The position numbers and the translations under genes were made by a program. 12,064 bases of DNA from Rhizobacter sp. (GTDB lineage Bacteria; Pseudomonadota; Gammaproteobacteria; Burkholderiales; Burkholderiaceae_C), in the NCBI GenBank assembly GCA_014380155.1, contig JACMKJ010000397.1, positions 1 through 12,064 on the forward strand. The letters run 5' to 3'. The notes under the pieces are model-generated. The model saw only the letters and a list, made by a program, of their open reading frames with translations. It did not search any database and had not been told where the DNA came from. Every line of letters begins with the position of its first letter. Position 1 is the first letter of the stretch. This document shows, piece by piece, positions 1-7,119 of this stretch.

Positions 1-1
1 C

Positions 2-499
2 AACCGCTACATCCGCAACTCGGTGGTGAACGGCGTGTGCCAAGGCGGCAACATGACCTTCCACGGCCAGATCGACGGTCTGCTGATCGAAGGCAACCGC
101 ATCGAGCAAGACGCGGCCGCTGCGGGCTGCTGGCTGATGTCCATCACCCAGGGCTACACCACCGCCGAGTGGTTCCGCAACGCCGTGGTGCGCAACAACA
201 GGCTGATCAACGGGGGCAACACCGCAGTGGCAGTGCAGTCAGCGCCTGGCATCTTGGTCGAGGGCAACGTGGTCATCAACACGCAGTCGGCCTACCAGAC
301 GGGCCTGGGCATCGGCACCACGGAGTTCCAGGGCGGCGACGTGCCGGACGGGAACGCCACGGTGCGCAACAACACGGGTTGTTTCACGAACCCGAATGGG
401 GGCAGCGCCCTGGTGCGCCTGACTTCGCCCAACTCGACCGCCAGCAACAACGTGATGTTGACGGGCGCAGCGGCAACCACCGGGGTTTGCGCACGCTGA
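2..499 (+). CDS. Right-handed beta-helix protein, C-terminal part (5' end outside window)
   Basis: The frame is open from the left edge and ends at TGA 497-499, giving 165 residues of a longer protein. The sequence is a run of short, degenerate parallel beta-helix rungs with Asn ladders: I-D-G-L-L-I-E-G-N-R-I, then V-V-R-N-N-R-L-I-N-G-G, I-L-V-E-G-N-V-V-I-N, A-T-V-R-N-N-T-G and S-T-A-S-N-N-V-M-L-T-G, roughly 22-35 residues apart. The fold is typical of pectate-lyase-like proteins, alginate epimerases and lyases, and phage or exopolysaccharide depolymerases. The visible part shows no catalytic signature that separates these. Cys residues near both ends could form disulfides in an exported protein, but the signal-peptide region is not in the window. 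It converges on a glycosyltransferase 21 bp away, and beside an exopolysaccharide-type gene set a polysaccharide-modifying or degrading role is plausible. Fold assignment is fairly sure; function is not. Confidence 0.75.
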   Translation, partial: NRYIRNSVVNGVCQGGNMTFHGQIDGLLIEGNRIEQDAAAAGCWLMSITQGYTTAEWFRNAVVRNNRLINGGNTAVAVQSAPGILVEGNVVINTQSAYQTGLGIGTTEFQGGDVPDGNATVRNNTGCFTNPNGGSALVRLTSPNSTASNNVMLTGAAATTGVCAR

Positions 500-501
500 A
501 G

Positions 502-529
502 TCGGCGTGCGAGCCGAGACTTACCTCGG
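502..529. terminator. Short overlapping inverted repeats between convergent genes
   Basis: The 21-bp gap between the two convergent stop codons holds TCGGC (502-506) and GCCGA (513-517), a 5-bp stem with a 6-nt loop. CCGAG (514-518) and CTCGG (525-529) form an alternative 5-bp stem reaching into the last codons of the minus-strand gene. Neither is followed by a clear T-run. This is at most a weak bidirectional terminator. Confidence 0.2.
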
Positions 530-1702
530 GCGCATCCAGACCGGCTGACGGCCTTCCAGCGCATCGGGCATGGTTGCCGCCAGCAGGCGGTCTACACAAT
601 GCGGCCAATCGAGAACTTCGCGCACCCGTTTGACGGCGTTCTGCCCCATGTCCATCAGGTGCTGGGGGTCGCGCAAGGCTTCGATGATCGCTTCGGCCAG
701 GCCGTCGGCGTTGTGCTTGTTGCTCAAGACACCGGTGACGTTGTGATCGACGATGTCGGGCAAGGCCCAGTTGTCCCAGTTCGCCGTCGGCAGGCCATGG
801 GCCGCTGCTTCCACGTACACGATGCCCCATGACTCGCTGATGCTGGGCATGCAAAACAGCGACGCGCTGCGGTACAGCTCGTGCAGCTTCTCGTCGCTCG
901 CGTGGCCGAACTGTTCGACGCCGGGTTCGTTGAGCGGCGGTGCTCCAGCGCTGACCACCGTGAGGGTGGCATCGGGCAGTTCGCGGCGCACCTTGCGGAA
1001 GGCTTCGATCAACACGGGCCCGCCCTTGCGTTCCCAGGCCCGCCCGCAGAACAGGATCTGCCGCTTCTTGTAGCGATCCAAATCGGCCGGAACGGGGTGA
1101 TCCCAACGCCGGATCGGCCCGCCGCCCAGGGCGAACACCTTGCTCTTGGGGATGCCGTACTGTGCGTGCATCGTGTCCGCCACGAAGCTGCCGAACGAGA
1201 CGATGGCATCGGCGTCGCGGTTGGCCTGGATGATGGCCGCCCGCTGCGTATCAACTTCCTGCTTGCTCAGCGCGCCCCAGCCGAAGCCTGCGGATTTGAC
1301 GGCATCGTCGACGGTCATGTCCTGGAACAGCACGCGGCGGATCGGCAGAGATTTGTCGATCACCGGAATCGCGTAGTGGTACATCACCCAGCTCCCCTCG
1401 GGCAACTTGCGCAGCAAGGGGCCGAGCAGTTCGCCGCGCTCGTCGGTGCTGAGCGTGGGCGCATCACCACCGGGTTTGGACGAAACGATGCCGAGCTTGC
1501 GCTGCAGCCGGCGCATGAAGTGGCGCACCTGGCTGCGGCCGTGCAACTCTTTCAGATCGGTGTCGAAACGGCTCAGTGCACCGTACAGCCGGCCGTGGCT
1601 GCGCAAGCCTTCGATCAGGGCCACGGTGGTGCCGGAGTTGGTCCAGCGATCCCACGGATCGCCGGGTGCGATGTACAGCATCTGCGGTACGGATGTCGGC
1701 AT
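521..1702 (-). CDS. GT4-type family glycosyltransferase
   Basis: A 393-residue protein of the GT-B fold, probably a cytoplasmic retaining glycosyltransferase that adds a sugar from a nucleotide-sugar donor to a growing lipid-linked glycan. The C-terminal donor domain is clear: C-G-R-A-W-E-R-K-G-G around residues 219-229, where the Arg and Lys sit where GT4 enzymes bind the donor phosphates, and an E-x7-E motif (E290-S-W-G-I-V-Y-V-E298) followed by A-A-A-H-G-L-P. The N-terminal acceptor domain begins at about residue 8 (M-L-Y-I-A-P-G-D-P-W-D-R-W) and is less conserved. The frame is open further upstream to 1990, but those 96 codons lie mostly inside the preceding gene and read as an Arg/Thr/Pro-rich shadow. 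ATG 1702 was chosen; ATG 1681 is equally possible, and neither has a good Shine-Dalgarno. It is the last gene of the minus-strand operon, 55 nt after the SGNH gene. Sugar specificity cannot be read from sequence. Confidence 0.85.
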   Translation of the reverse strand: MPTSVPQMLYIAPGDPWDRWTNSGTTVALIEGLRSHGRLYGALSRFDTDLKELHGRSQVRHFMRRLQRKLGIVSSKPGGDAPTLSTDERGELLGPLLRKLPEGSWVMYHYAIPVIDKSLPIRRVLFQDMTVDDAVKSAGFGWGALSKQEVDTQRAAIIQANRDADAIVSFGSFVADTMHAQYGIPKSKVFALGGGPIRRWDHPVPADLDRYKKRQILFCGRAWERKGGPVLIEAFRKVRRELPDATLTVVSAGAPPLNEPGVEQFGHASDEKLHELYRSASLFCMPSISESWGIVYVEAAAHGLPTANWDNWALPDIVDHNVTGVLSNKHNADGLAEAIIEALRDPQHLMDMGQNAVKRVREVLDWPHCVDRLLAATMPDALEGRQPVWMRPR

Positions 1703-1757
1703 GGTCTTGAAGGCAAAAGTGTGGTCGGCAGCCTGCGGTGGCAAAGGCTGAATGAGT

Positions 1758-2876
1758 CTAGCGTGCGGGGCTGCCGCTTCGGATCCAGTGGGCCAGCGCG
1801 GTGGCCACCTTGTGATTCGCGGCGGGCACGTAATGGCTGTCGGGCAGGAAGTTGGTCGGGTCGTTGGCCGAGAACAGCGTGTGGGTGCTGATGTAGTCGA
1901 TCTTCGAGGCCTTGAGCGTGCTCTCCAGCGCCGCATGCAAATGGTCGGACTGGCCGCGCGTGTGCAGCAGCAACACCACCAGCCGTTCACCGCGCTCCTG
2001 GGTGCGGCGCGACAAGTCGACCAGCATGGCCTTCAAGACCTTGATGTCTTCGGCCTCGGGGTTGAAGCCGTCGCGCGCGTCGTAGACGCCCTTGTCATAG
2101 GCTTCACTGTGGGCGACCCACCCACGCCGCACCAGGCGCACCACGGCCGATGAGTCAGCCAGTGATTTGTCGAAAGTGAACCAGTGGTAGCCCCGATCGC
2201 TCGCCTTGAGTTGTGCCTTGTATCGGCGCCAGCTGTCCGACTGCTGGCTGAAAGCTTCGCGGAACTCGGCTTCCGAGCGGATCAGCGGCTGCTCCTCGGT
2301 CAGCTCCGACCCGCTCAACCGGTAGCGCGGGAAGGAAAATGGCGCGGGGTTCTCGAAGTGCCAGATCAACCCTGACATCGAGCCCATGTCGGGGATGCTG
2401 GACGAGAGCAGGCCCAGCACGACCACGTCGGCCTTGCGAAGCGGCGCATCGGCCTTGTAGCCGGCATAAGCATGAGACGGCGGAGCAGCCGGGCCACCCA
2501 CGGCGCGCAAGGTCAGGCGTCCGTCAATCGCCGCGGCGGCGTTGGCCGCATGCATCGAGAAAGACTGCCCGTATACCGCCACGAGCATGTCGCTCCTTTC
2601 CTTCGGCTGTGACGCTCCTTTGCCGAGGTTTTCCGGGGTGAGCCAGCCGGCGCCGATCATCAGCCCCTCTTTCTTGGGGTCGGCCGCGATGGAACGCGCC
2701 ACTTTGCCTTCGACAGAGCGGCCGTATTCGAAGTAACGGCCCAGCGTGGTGGCGCTGGCGGCACGCGAACCCAAGGCCAGGTTGATGCCGATGTCTAGCA
2801 AGGCAAGCCACACGATCACCCAGCACACCGTGATGGCGCTGCGCCCCAAGAGGATTTTCTTCAGGAGGTTCATCAT
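1758..2876 (-). CDS. Membrane-anchored SGNH-like protein, probable partner of the MBOAT acyltransferase
   Basis: A 372-residue protein with one N-terminal membrane segment (about residues 14-35), preceded by Lys/Arg residues, so the bulk is probably periplasmic. An SGNH-hydrolase-like pattern is visible. Block I is V-A-V-Y-G-Q-S-F-S-M-H with candidate nucleophile Ser105, a Gly-Gly pair lies at 127-128, and near the C terminus D346-S-H348-Y-V-P-A-A-N-H supplies a candidate Asp/His. Block I reads G-Q-S instead of the usual G-D-S. In alginate-type and similar systems an MBOAT protein passes an acyl group across the membrane and a periplasmic SGNH protein places it on the polysaccharide; that is the proposed role here. 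The first ATG (2874-2876) lies 2 nt after the MBOAT stop, which suggests translational coupling; a second ATG follows directly. The frame continues open upstream to 2981, inside the MBOAT gene, and was trimmed. The family call is by motif and context only. Confidence 0.7.
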   Translation of the reverse strand: MMNLLKKILLGRSAITVCWVIVWLALLDIGINLALGSRAASATTLGRYFEYGRSVEGKVARSIAADPKKEGLMIGAGWLTPENLGKGASQPKERSDMLVAVYGQSFSMHAANAAAAIDGRLTLRAVGGPAAPPSHAYAGYKADAPLRKADVVVLGLLSSSIPDMGSMSGLIWHFENPAPFSFPRYRLSGSELTEEQPLIRSEAEFREAFSQQSDSWRRYKAQLKASDRGYHWFTFDKSLADSSAVVRLVRRGWVAHSEAYDKGVYDARDGFNPEAEDIKVLKAMLVDLSRRTQERGERLVVLLLHTRGQSDHLHAALESTLKASKIDYISTHTLFSANDPTNFLPDSHYVPAANHKVATALAHWIRSGSPAR

Positions 2877-2878
2877 GC

Positions 2879-4291
2879 TCAGAACTGGAAATAGATGAAC
2901 GCGCTGCGAGCGTTGGCCAGGCCCATCAGCGTCAGGAAAACGAGCACGGCGTAGAACCCGGCCCGCAGCGGCAAGGACCATGCACGGTAAAAGGTTGCGC
3001 GGCCACTTCGGTAGGCGGCAAAGTCATACAGGCAGAGCACACCCACACCCAGCAGCGTGGCCAGCGGCGGGCGAGCCACGGTGGCCGCCCAGACCTGCGA
3101 GCCCATCAGCAGCTCGGCAGTGAAGGCCTGGATCTGGTCAAACGACTTCGCGCGAAACAGCAACCAGCCGTAGCAGACGAACTGGAAGAACACGACCGTG
3201 GCCAGCACCCGGCCGACCACCGCCTTCCAGCCCAGCAGCTTCAAAGGTTTGATGAAGCCGTTCACGATCAGCAGGCCACCCTGGTAGGCCCCCCACAAGA
3301 TGAAGTTCCACGCCGCCCCGTGCCAGAGGCCACCGAGCAGCATGGTGATCATCAGGTTGACCTTGGTGCGAAGCGGCCCCACGCGATTACCGCCCAGGGG
3401 GATATAAAGATAATCTCTGAGCCACGACGAAAGCGACATATGCCATCGCCGCCAGAACTCGCTCGCATTGGATGAAAAGTAAGGAAATCTGAAGTTCTGG
3501 CTCAACTCGATCCCGAACAGCTTCGATACGCCGCGTGCGATATCGGTGTAGCCCGAAAAATCACAGTAGATTTGAAGTGCGAATGCGTAAGTGCCCAGAA
3601 TGATGGCGCCGGCATTCGGAGTTTCAACACTGTTGAATACCGAATCAACCGAGGGTGACAGGCCGTCGGCTACGACGATCTTCTTGAACAACCCCAGGAG
3701 AATGAGAAAACAGCCGCGAGTGAAAAACTCCTCGGTGATGGTTCGGGGTTTTTCGAGCTGAGGGATCAGAACACCAGGTCTTTCGATAGGGCCTGCCACC
3801 AACTTCGGGAAGTAGGCAATGAAAAGTGCGTAATGACGAAACTTCGTGGTCGCCGGAAGGTGCCTCTGGTGTATCTCTATTACATAACTGAGCGATTCAA
3901 AAATATAAAAAGAAATTGCCGGCGGTAGAACGATGTTGAGATAGGTTCGATTGACTTGAAAACCCAGCGACAGTAATGCCGTTTCAGCAGATTCAATGAA
4001 AAAGTTGAAGTACTTGAAATAACCCAGAATCGTCAGCGCAAAGACGGTGTATATAGTGATATATCGGACTCGTTTGCTTTGATCGTCAGTTTGCCCAACC
4101 GCTCGGCCGGCGATAAAACTGGCACCCGTCACCAGCCATATCAACAGCAGAAACCGTACATCCCAACAGGCATAGAAGTAGTAACTTCCGGCCAGCAACA
4201 AGGCGTTTTGAACCTCATGACGCCTGATGAGTGCGTAGAGGGTGAAGCCGAAGAGCAGGAAGTAGGCGAACTGGAGCGAAGCGAAGTTCAT
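2879..4291 (-). CDS. MBOAT family O-acyltransferase (AlgI-like)
   Basis: A 470-residue polytopic inner-membrane protein of the membrane-bound O-acyltransferase family, of normal length for AlgI-like members. Family signatures are clear: Y-C-D-F-S-G-Y-T-D-I-A-R-G (242-254), N-F-R-F-P-Y-F-S-S-N (266-275), F-W-R-R-W-H284-M-S-L-S-S-W-L-R-D-Y-L-Y-I-P-L-G-G, and L-G-G-L-W-H324-G-A-A-W-N-F, which contains the conserved His taken as catalytic in this family. Such proteins move an acyl group, usually acetyl, across the membrane for O-acylation of a polysaccharide such as alginate. It is the first gene of the operon MBOAT, SGNH, GT4 and overlaps none of them. Start ATG 4291 gives the canonical N-terminus (M-N-F-A-S-L-Q-F-A-Y-F-L-L-F); its Shine-Dalgarno is poor. 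GC is uneven: the part encoding roughly residues 1-295 (about 3400-4291) is much more AT-rich than the remainder. The acyl donor and acceptor are not known. Confidence 0.95.
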   Translation of the reverse strand: MNFASLQFAYFLLFGFTLYALIRRHEVQNALLLAGSYYFYACWDVRFLLLIWLVTGASFIAGRAVGQTDDQSKRVRYITIYTVFALTILGYFKYFNFFIESAETALLSLGFQVNRTYLNIVLPPAISFYIFESLSYVIEIHQRHLPATTKFRHYALFIAYFPKLVAGPIERPGVLIPQLEKPRTITEEFFTRGCFLILLGLFKKIVVADGLSPSVDSVFNSVETPNAGAIILGTYAFALQIYCDFSGYTDIARGVSKLFGIELSQNFRFPYFSSNASEFWRRWHMSLSSWLRDYLYIPLGGNRVGPLRTKVNLMITMLLGGLWHGAAWNFILWGAYQGGLLIVNGFIKPLKLLGWKAVVGRVLATVVFFQFVCYGWLLFRAKSFDQIQAFTAELLMGSQVWAATVARPPLATLLGVGVLCLYDFAAYRSGRATFYRAWSLPLRAGFYAVLVFLTLMGLANARSAFIYFQF

Positions 4292-4328
4292 GTCCGGGTG
4301 GGCAGGAGCGGTGGCTCTGGGTTGTCAT

Positions 4329-4350
4329 CGCGAGAGACGCATGTCTCGCG
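4329..4350. promoter_or_regulatory. Inverted repeat upstream of the MBOAT operon
   Basis: CGCGAGA (4329-4335) is matched by its exact reverse complement TCTCGCG (4344-4350) across an 8-nt loop. A second register pairs GAGAC (4334-4338) with GTCTC (4343-4347). It lies 38-59 nt upstream of the MBOAT ATG, so it could be an operator or a leader hairpin. No known binding motif is recognised. Confidence 0.3.
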
Positions 4351-4613
4351 CGTGGGTTGGGGCGCTGGGTGTGGGCACAAGCCGCATCCGCCGAGCTGGC
4401 CGATGGCAACGGCTGCTCCGGGCCGAGGCAGTATGGCTTCTCGGCCGTTTCGTTGAAACCCTGGTGTTGGGGGGTGCACAACGGCATGACTTGGCGCTCA
4501 CACTATGCTTGCGAGCGTGAAGAACTTGATGGCTTTTGCCGAGCGCGCAGCGAGCTTAAGTGCCACCAGCCTGCCCCCCATAAACTCGTCTTGTTAAGTT
4601 GTCATTCAGCAAC

Positions 4614-4618
4614 GAGGT
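4614..4618 (+). promoter_or_regulatory. Shine-Dalgarno deciding a TTG start at 4624
   Basis: GAGGT at 4614-4618 stands 5 nt before TTG 4624-4626. The frame is open well upstream of this point, but the upstream residues are not protein-like, and the conserved glycosyltransferase N-terminus (L-T-I-F-Y-I-C-P-W) begins exactly at this codon. No in-frame ATG or GTG lies between it and the domain start. Confidence 0.6.
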
Positions 4619-4623
4619 ATCGA

Positions 4624-5751
4624 TTGACGATTTTTTATATATGCCCTTGGGCGGAAAAGCCCACGGGAGGCATTAAGCAGATATTTCGCCATGTCGAGGC
4701 GCTGAATAATGCCGGCTTTGATGCATACGTGCTTGCGCTGGAGGCCACGATGCCCTCGTGGTTCAGCTCTTCTGCGGCGGTGGCGAGGGTGGTCACCGGA
4801 AGACTTTCCAGTTTTTCAAGGGGCTTGTCACGGAAAAAAAATAAGACAGCATGGATATCATCGATGACCGCCCCGGTTGTCGAAATGAATCGATTTCAAG
4901 AAGCGGTAAAAAAACGAGAGCTCAACTCCAGCGATATCCTGGTACTTCCTGAATATGTGGGCAAGGCATTGCGACCCTGCGGGTTTGGCTCGAAGCTGAT
5001 GGTTTTTAACCAGAATGCTCACTACACCTTCAATGGGTTTTCGCATTCCGATGATTCCAGTGAATTTATCTACAAAGGACACTTGCTCGCTGCATTGGCA
5101 GTGTCTGAACATACTTTTGACTATTTGAAGTTTGCATTCCCTGATGCCCGTGTTCTTTTGACACCGAATGGAGTTGATGGGGGTACATTCTTTCCCGGGA
5201 GTGTTCGCAAGAAGAAGCAAATTGCTTTCATGCCGCGCAAGCTCCCTGGCAGCATCGTTCAAGTTTTGCAGATATTGCAAGGCCGGGGTTCCTTGAAAGG
5301 ATGGGATCTATGTCCGATCGATGGCATGGCCGAGGCTGAGGTCGCGGAGGTTTTGCGACAATCTGCGATTTTTTTATCCACGTGCCACGACGAAGGGTTT
5401 GGGTTGCCTCCTTTGGAAGCCGGTGCAAGTGCTTGTCTGGTCATTGGGTACACAGGTTATGCGGCGAAAGAATTCATGCGACCTGAGTACTGTTACCCCA
5501 TCGCGCAGGGTGATGTGCTGGGTTTTGCAAAGACGCTCGAGCAGGTGATTCTGGAATTCAACCTCAGCCCGACCCGATTGCTCCAACAGGCTGCGGATTA
5601 CGCTGAGTTCTTGGGGAATAACTACTCCAAGGAATTGGAAGCCAAACGTGTTGTTGCGGCTTGGATGGAAATAGTCCCACCGGGGGATCAGCGGCGCTGC
5701 CTTCCTGCTTCAGCTGTACGGAACCTGAAAGCTGCAGCCGTCTCCACATAA
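4624..5751 (+). CDS. Glycosyltransferase family 4-like protein, TTG start
   Basis: A 375-residue GT-B-type glycosyltransferase, likely cytoplasmic and adding one sugar during glycan assembly. The N-terminal domain opens with T-I-F-Y-I-C-P-W and a Gly-rich turn (P-T-G-G-I-K-Q-I-F-R-H-V-E-A-L), the usual strand-loop-helix of the acceptor domain. The hinge reads V-L-L-T-P-N-G-V-D (about residues 177-185). The donor domain carries the E-x7-E block in D-E-G-F-G-L-P-P-L-E-A-G-A-S-A, followed by V-I-G-Y-T-G. The TTG start is chosen because GAGGT lies 5 nt upstream and the domain begins there. The gene is divergent from the MBOAT operon. Its base composition is clearly lower in GC than the sulfur genes (27 of 60 bases at 5041-5100) and it uses codons such as AAA, TTT and ATA freely, so it may have been acquired separately. 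Donor and acceptor are unknown. It could be read as a distant group 1 transferase without changing the role. Confidence 0.8.
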   Translation: MTIFYICPWAEKPTGGIKQIFRHVEALNNAGFDAYVLALEATMPSWFSSSAAVARVVTGRLSSFSRGLSRKKNKTAWISSMTAPVVEMNRFQEAVKKRELNSSDILVLPEYVGKALRPCGFGSKLMVFNQNAHYTFNGFSHSDDSSEFIYKGHLLAALAVSEHTFDYLKFAFPDARVLLTPNGVDGGTFFPGSVRKKKQIAFMPRKLPGSIVQVLQILQGRGSLKGWDLCPIDGMAEAEVAEVLRQSAIFLSTCHDEGFGLPPLEAGASACLVIGYTGYAAKEFMRPEYCYPIAQGDVLGFAKTLEQVILEFNLSPTRLLQQAADYAEFLGNNYSKELEAKRVVAAWMEIVPPGDQRRCLPASAVRNLKAAAVST

Positions 5752-5894
5752 GAAGCGCCACATGTTTGAACCTTGGACACGAAGGCTTTCCATCACTCTC
5801 TGGCGAAGGCTTGAAGCAACCCCCGCATTCAGGCGGGTCGATACCTCGGTATTGCGTGGATTTGTGACGCCGCGCGTATCTGAAACGAGACGGC

Positions 5895-5923
5895 TTGAAA
5901 AAGCACCTCAGCTAGAATTTAAA
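5895..5923 (+). promoter_or_regulatory. Candidate sigma-70 promoter for the sulfotransferase
   Basis: TTGAAA (5895-5900; 5 of 6 to the -35 consensus) and TTTAAA (5918-5923; 4 of 6 to the -10 consensus) are separated by exactly 17 bp, in one of the few AT-rich patches of the spacer. Transcription would start near 5930, giving a leader of about 110 nt before ATG 6039. This is a pattern match only. Confidence 0.35.
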
Positions 5924-6020
5924 CGAGCTTCTGCCGATATCACGAGCCAGTCCGAGGGGGCCGGCGCTCACCCGAACTGCAACTCATTGGCAGCGCTGCA
6001 CGCGGGCTGTCACCAAAACG

Positions 6021-6030
6021 AACGATCGTT
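6021..6030. promoter_or_regulatory. Perfect 10-bp palindrome before the sulfotransferase start
   Basis: AACGATCGTT is its own reverse complement and ends 8 nt before ATG 6039, touching the alternative TTG start at 6030. It could be a dimeric repressor half-site or chance; no regulator is linked to it. Confidence 0.2.
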
Positions 6031-6038
6031 TGCACCCG

Positions 6039-7088
6039 ATGCCGCATGATCAACGAACCTCCTTTTTCGGCCCTCTTCCCGACGCTCTCCCGCTGCGGTT
6101 GCGCCGTTTTAGCTCACGACCTAACGCCTTGAACACTGCTCCTCAAGCCTCTGCGCTGGTCTTTGTGGCGGGCCCGCTTCGTTCGGGCTCCACGTTGCTC
6201 ACCTTGATGCTGGATCGTCATCCAAGCATCAAGAACCCGGGCGAGTTCGATTTCCTGTTCGACGCCTTTGGCGTGGACGGGGGCCTGGCCGCAGCACAGG
6301 CCACGACGCCGGAACAGTTGGAAGATTTTTATAGCGATCACCGTGGTTATCTGTCATCGCCCCAGCGATTGGGGCCGGTTGCGCCGGTGCCGCAACGCCT
6401 GCGTGAACTGGTCAGCCGCTACGCTGAAGGGGTGCCGCGTCTCGCACTGTGCATCCACCGCAATTTTGTGAGTGCGCACGAGATCTTCCCGCAGGCGCGT
6501 TTTATCCACCTTCTGCGTGACGCGCGTGACTGCGCCAAGTCGGCGGTCTCTGCATGTTTTGCCGGCAACGTGTACTACGGGCTCGAACCGTGGATGAACT
6601 CTGAGGAAAGCTGGGACCGTTTGCGGCCCCGCCTGGCGCCTCACCAGTACATCGAGGTGCGCTATGAGGAACTCGTGGCCGAGCCTGAGCGGGTGCTGAC
6701 AAGCATCTGCGAATTCCTGGGCTTGTCGTACGAGCCTCAAATGCTCGACCTCAGCAGCACCACCTACGAACCGCCATCGCCGCGGTTTGCCAACCAGTGG
6801 CGGCGGGGCATGAGTGCGCGCGACATCGGGCTGATCGAGGCGCGTGTGGGTTCGATGATGGCGGCGCGTGGCTACGAGTTGGTCGGCCCGACCCAGCGCC
6901 AGCTGAGTGCCTGGACGCTGATGTCGCTCAAGTTGCAAAACGCCGTTTCACGCCACCGTACCGGCATACAGACCTACGGCGTGTCGACCTGGATGCAAGA
7001 CATCGTGGCACGCCACCTGGGCTTGCGCGGGCTTTTGCGATCGACGCGCTTGAAGATGTTTCCGGTCAAGGCCAAGACGCTGAAATGA
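6039..7088 (+). CDS. PAPS-dependent sulfotransferase
   Basis: A 349-residue sulfotransferase expected to move the sulfuryl group from PAPS to a hydroxyl of a carbohydrate or other acceptor, leaving PAP. Both cofactor motifs are visible. The 5'-phosphosulfate loop is G45-P-L-R-S-G-S-T-L-L after a short beta strand (L-V-F-V-A). The 3'-phosphate block is R-F-I-H-L-L-R160-D-A-R-D-C-A-K-S168, with Arg160 and Ser168 as the expected 3'-phosphate contacts. Y-E-E-L-V-A-E-P-E-R-V-L (209-220) is the usual following helix of bacterial Sulfotransf_3-type enzymes. There is no signal peptide, so it acts in the cytoplasm. ATG 6039 is chosen; TTG 6030 is in frame and possible, and neither has a clear Shine-Dalgarno. 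The next gene cluster, convergent to it, encodes sulfate activation to PAPS, its co-substrate, and glycosyltransferase genes lie upstream. That context favours a glycan acceptor, but the substrate cannot be read from sequence. No CysQ-type PAP phosphatase gene is visible in the window. Confidence 0.85.
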   Translation: MPHDQRTSFFGPLPDALPLRLRRFSSRPNALNTAPQASALVFVAGPLRSGSTLLTLMLDRHPSIKNPGEFDFLFDAFGVDGGLAAAQATTPEQLEDFYSDHRGYLSSPQRLGPVAPVPQRLRELVSRYAEGVPRLALCIHRNFVSAHEIFPQARFIHLLRDARDCAKSAVSACFAGNVYYGLEPWMNSEESWDRLRPRLAPHQYIEVRYEELVAEPERVLTSICEFLGLSYEPQMLDLSSTTYEPPSPRFANQWRRGMSARDIGLIEARVGSMMAARGYELVGPTQRQLSAWTLMSLKLQNAVSRHRTGIQTYGVSTWMQDIVARHLGLRGLLRSTRLKMFPVKAKTLK

Positions 7089-7093
7089 CGTTG

Positions 7094-7111
7094 CGGGGCT
7101 GAGCCGCCCCG
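7094..7111. terminator. GC-rich hairpin between convergent units
   Basis: CGGGGC (7094-7099) pairs with GCCCCG (7106-7111) around a 6-nt loop, 6 nt after the sulfotransferase stop and 9 nt before the end of the convergent permease remnant. There is no T-run, so it is a candidate bidirectional terminator or mRNA-end stabiliser, not a textbook intrinsic terminator. Confidence 0.4.
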
Positions 7112-7119
7112 GCTTGCCC

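Larger units (their letters stand above)
4292..4623. other. Divergent intergenic region between the MBOAT operon and a plus-strand glycosyltransferase
   Basis: These 332 bp hold no convincing gene. Several open frames cross them on both strands, but their translations are Trp/Cys/Arg/Ser-rich and match no family I recognise. The region must carry the promoters of both divergent units, yet I see no strong sigma-70 pair. It contains the inverted repeat at 4329-4350 and, at its right end, the Shine-Dalgarno at 4614-4618. Confidence 0.6.
5752..6038 (+). other. Intergenic spacer with a doubtful small frame
   Basis: A frame of 95 codons (5762-6049) starts 10 nt after the glycosyltransferase stop. 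It has no good Shine-Dalgarno, uses many AGG, AGA and CGA codons unlike its neighbours, and runs across a promoter-like element and into the sulfotransferase start. Its first 25 residues (M-F-E-P-W-T-R-R-L-S-I) look somewhat protein-like and could be the broken 5' end of a lost gene, but I recognise no family. I treat the stretch as a leader or promoter region, not a gene. Confidence 0.45.

Noticed and set aside
384..1106. 240-codon minus-strand frame overlapping the end of the GT4 gene and the beta-helix gene
   Set aside because: It overlaps two genes with clear homology and its residues are Arg/Ser/Pro-rich noise.
881..1891. 336-codon plus-strand frame opposite the GT4 and SGNH genes
   Set aside because: Antisense shadow: it spans two real genes and their gap, has low-complexity composition and shows no family motif.
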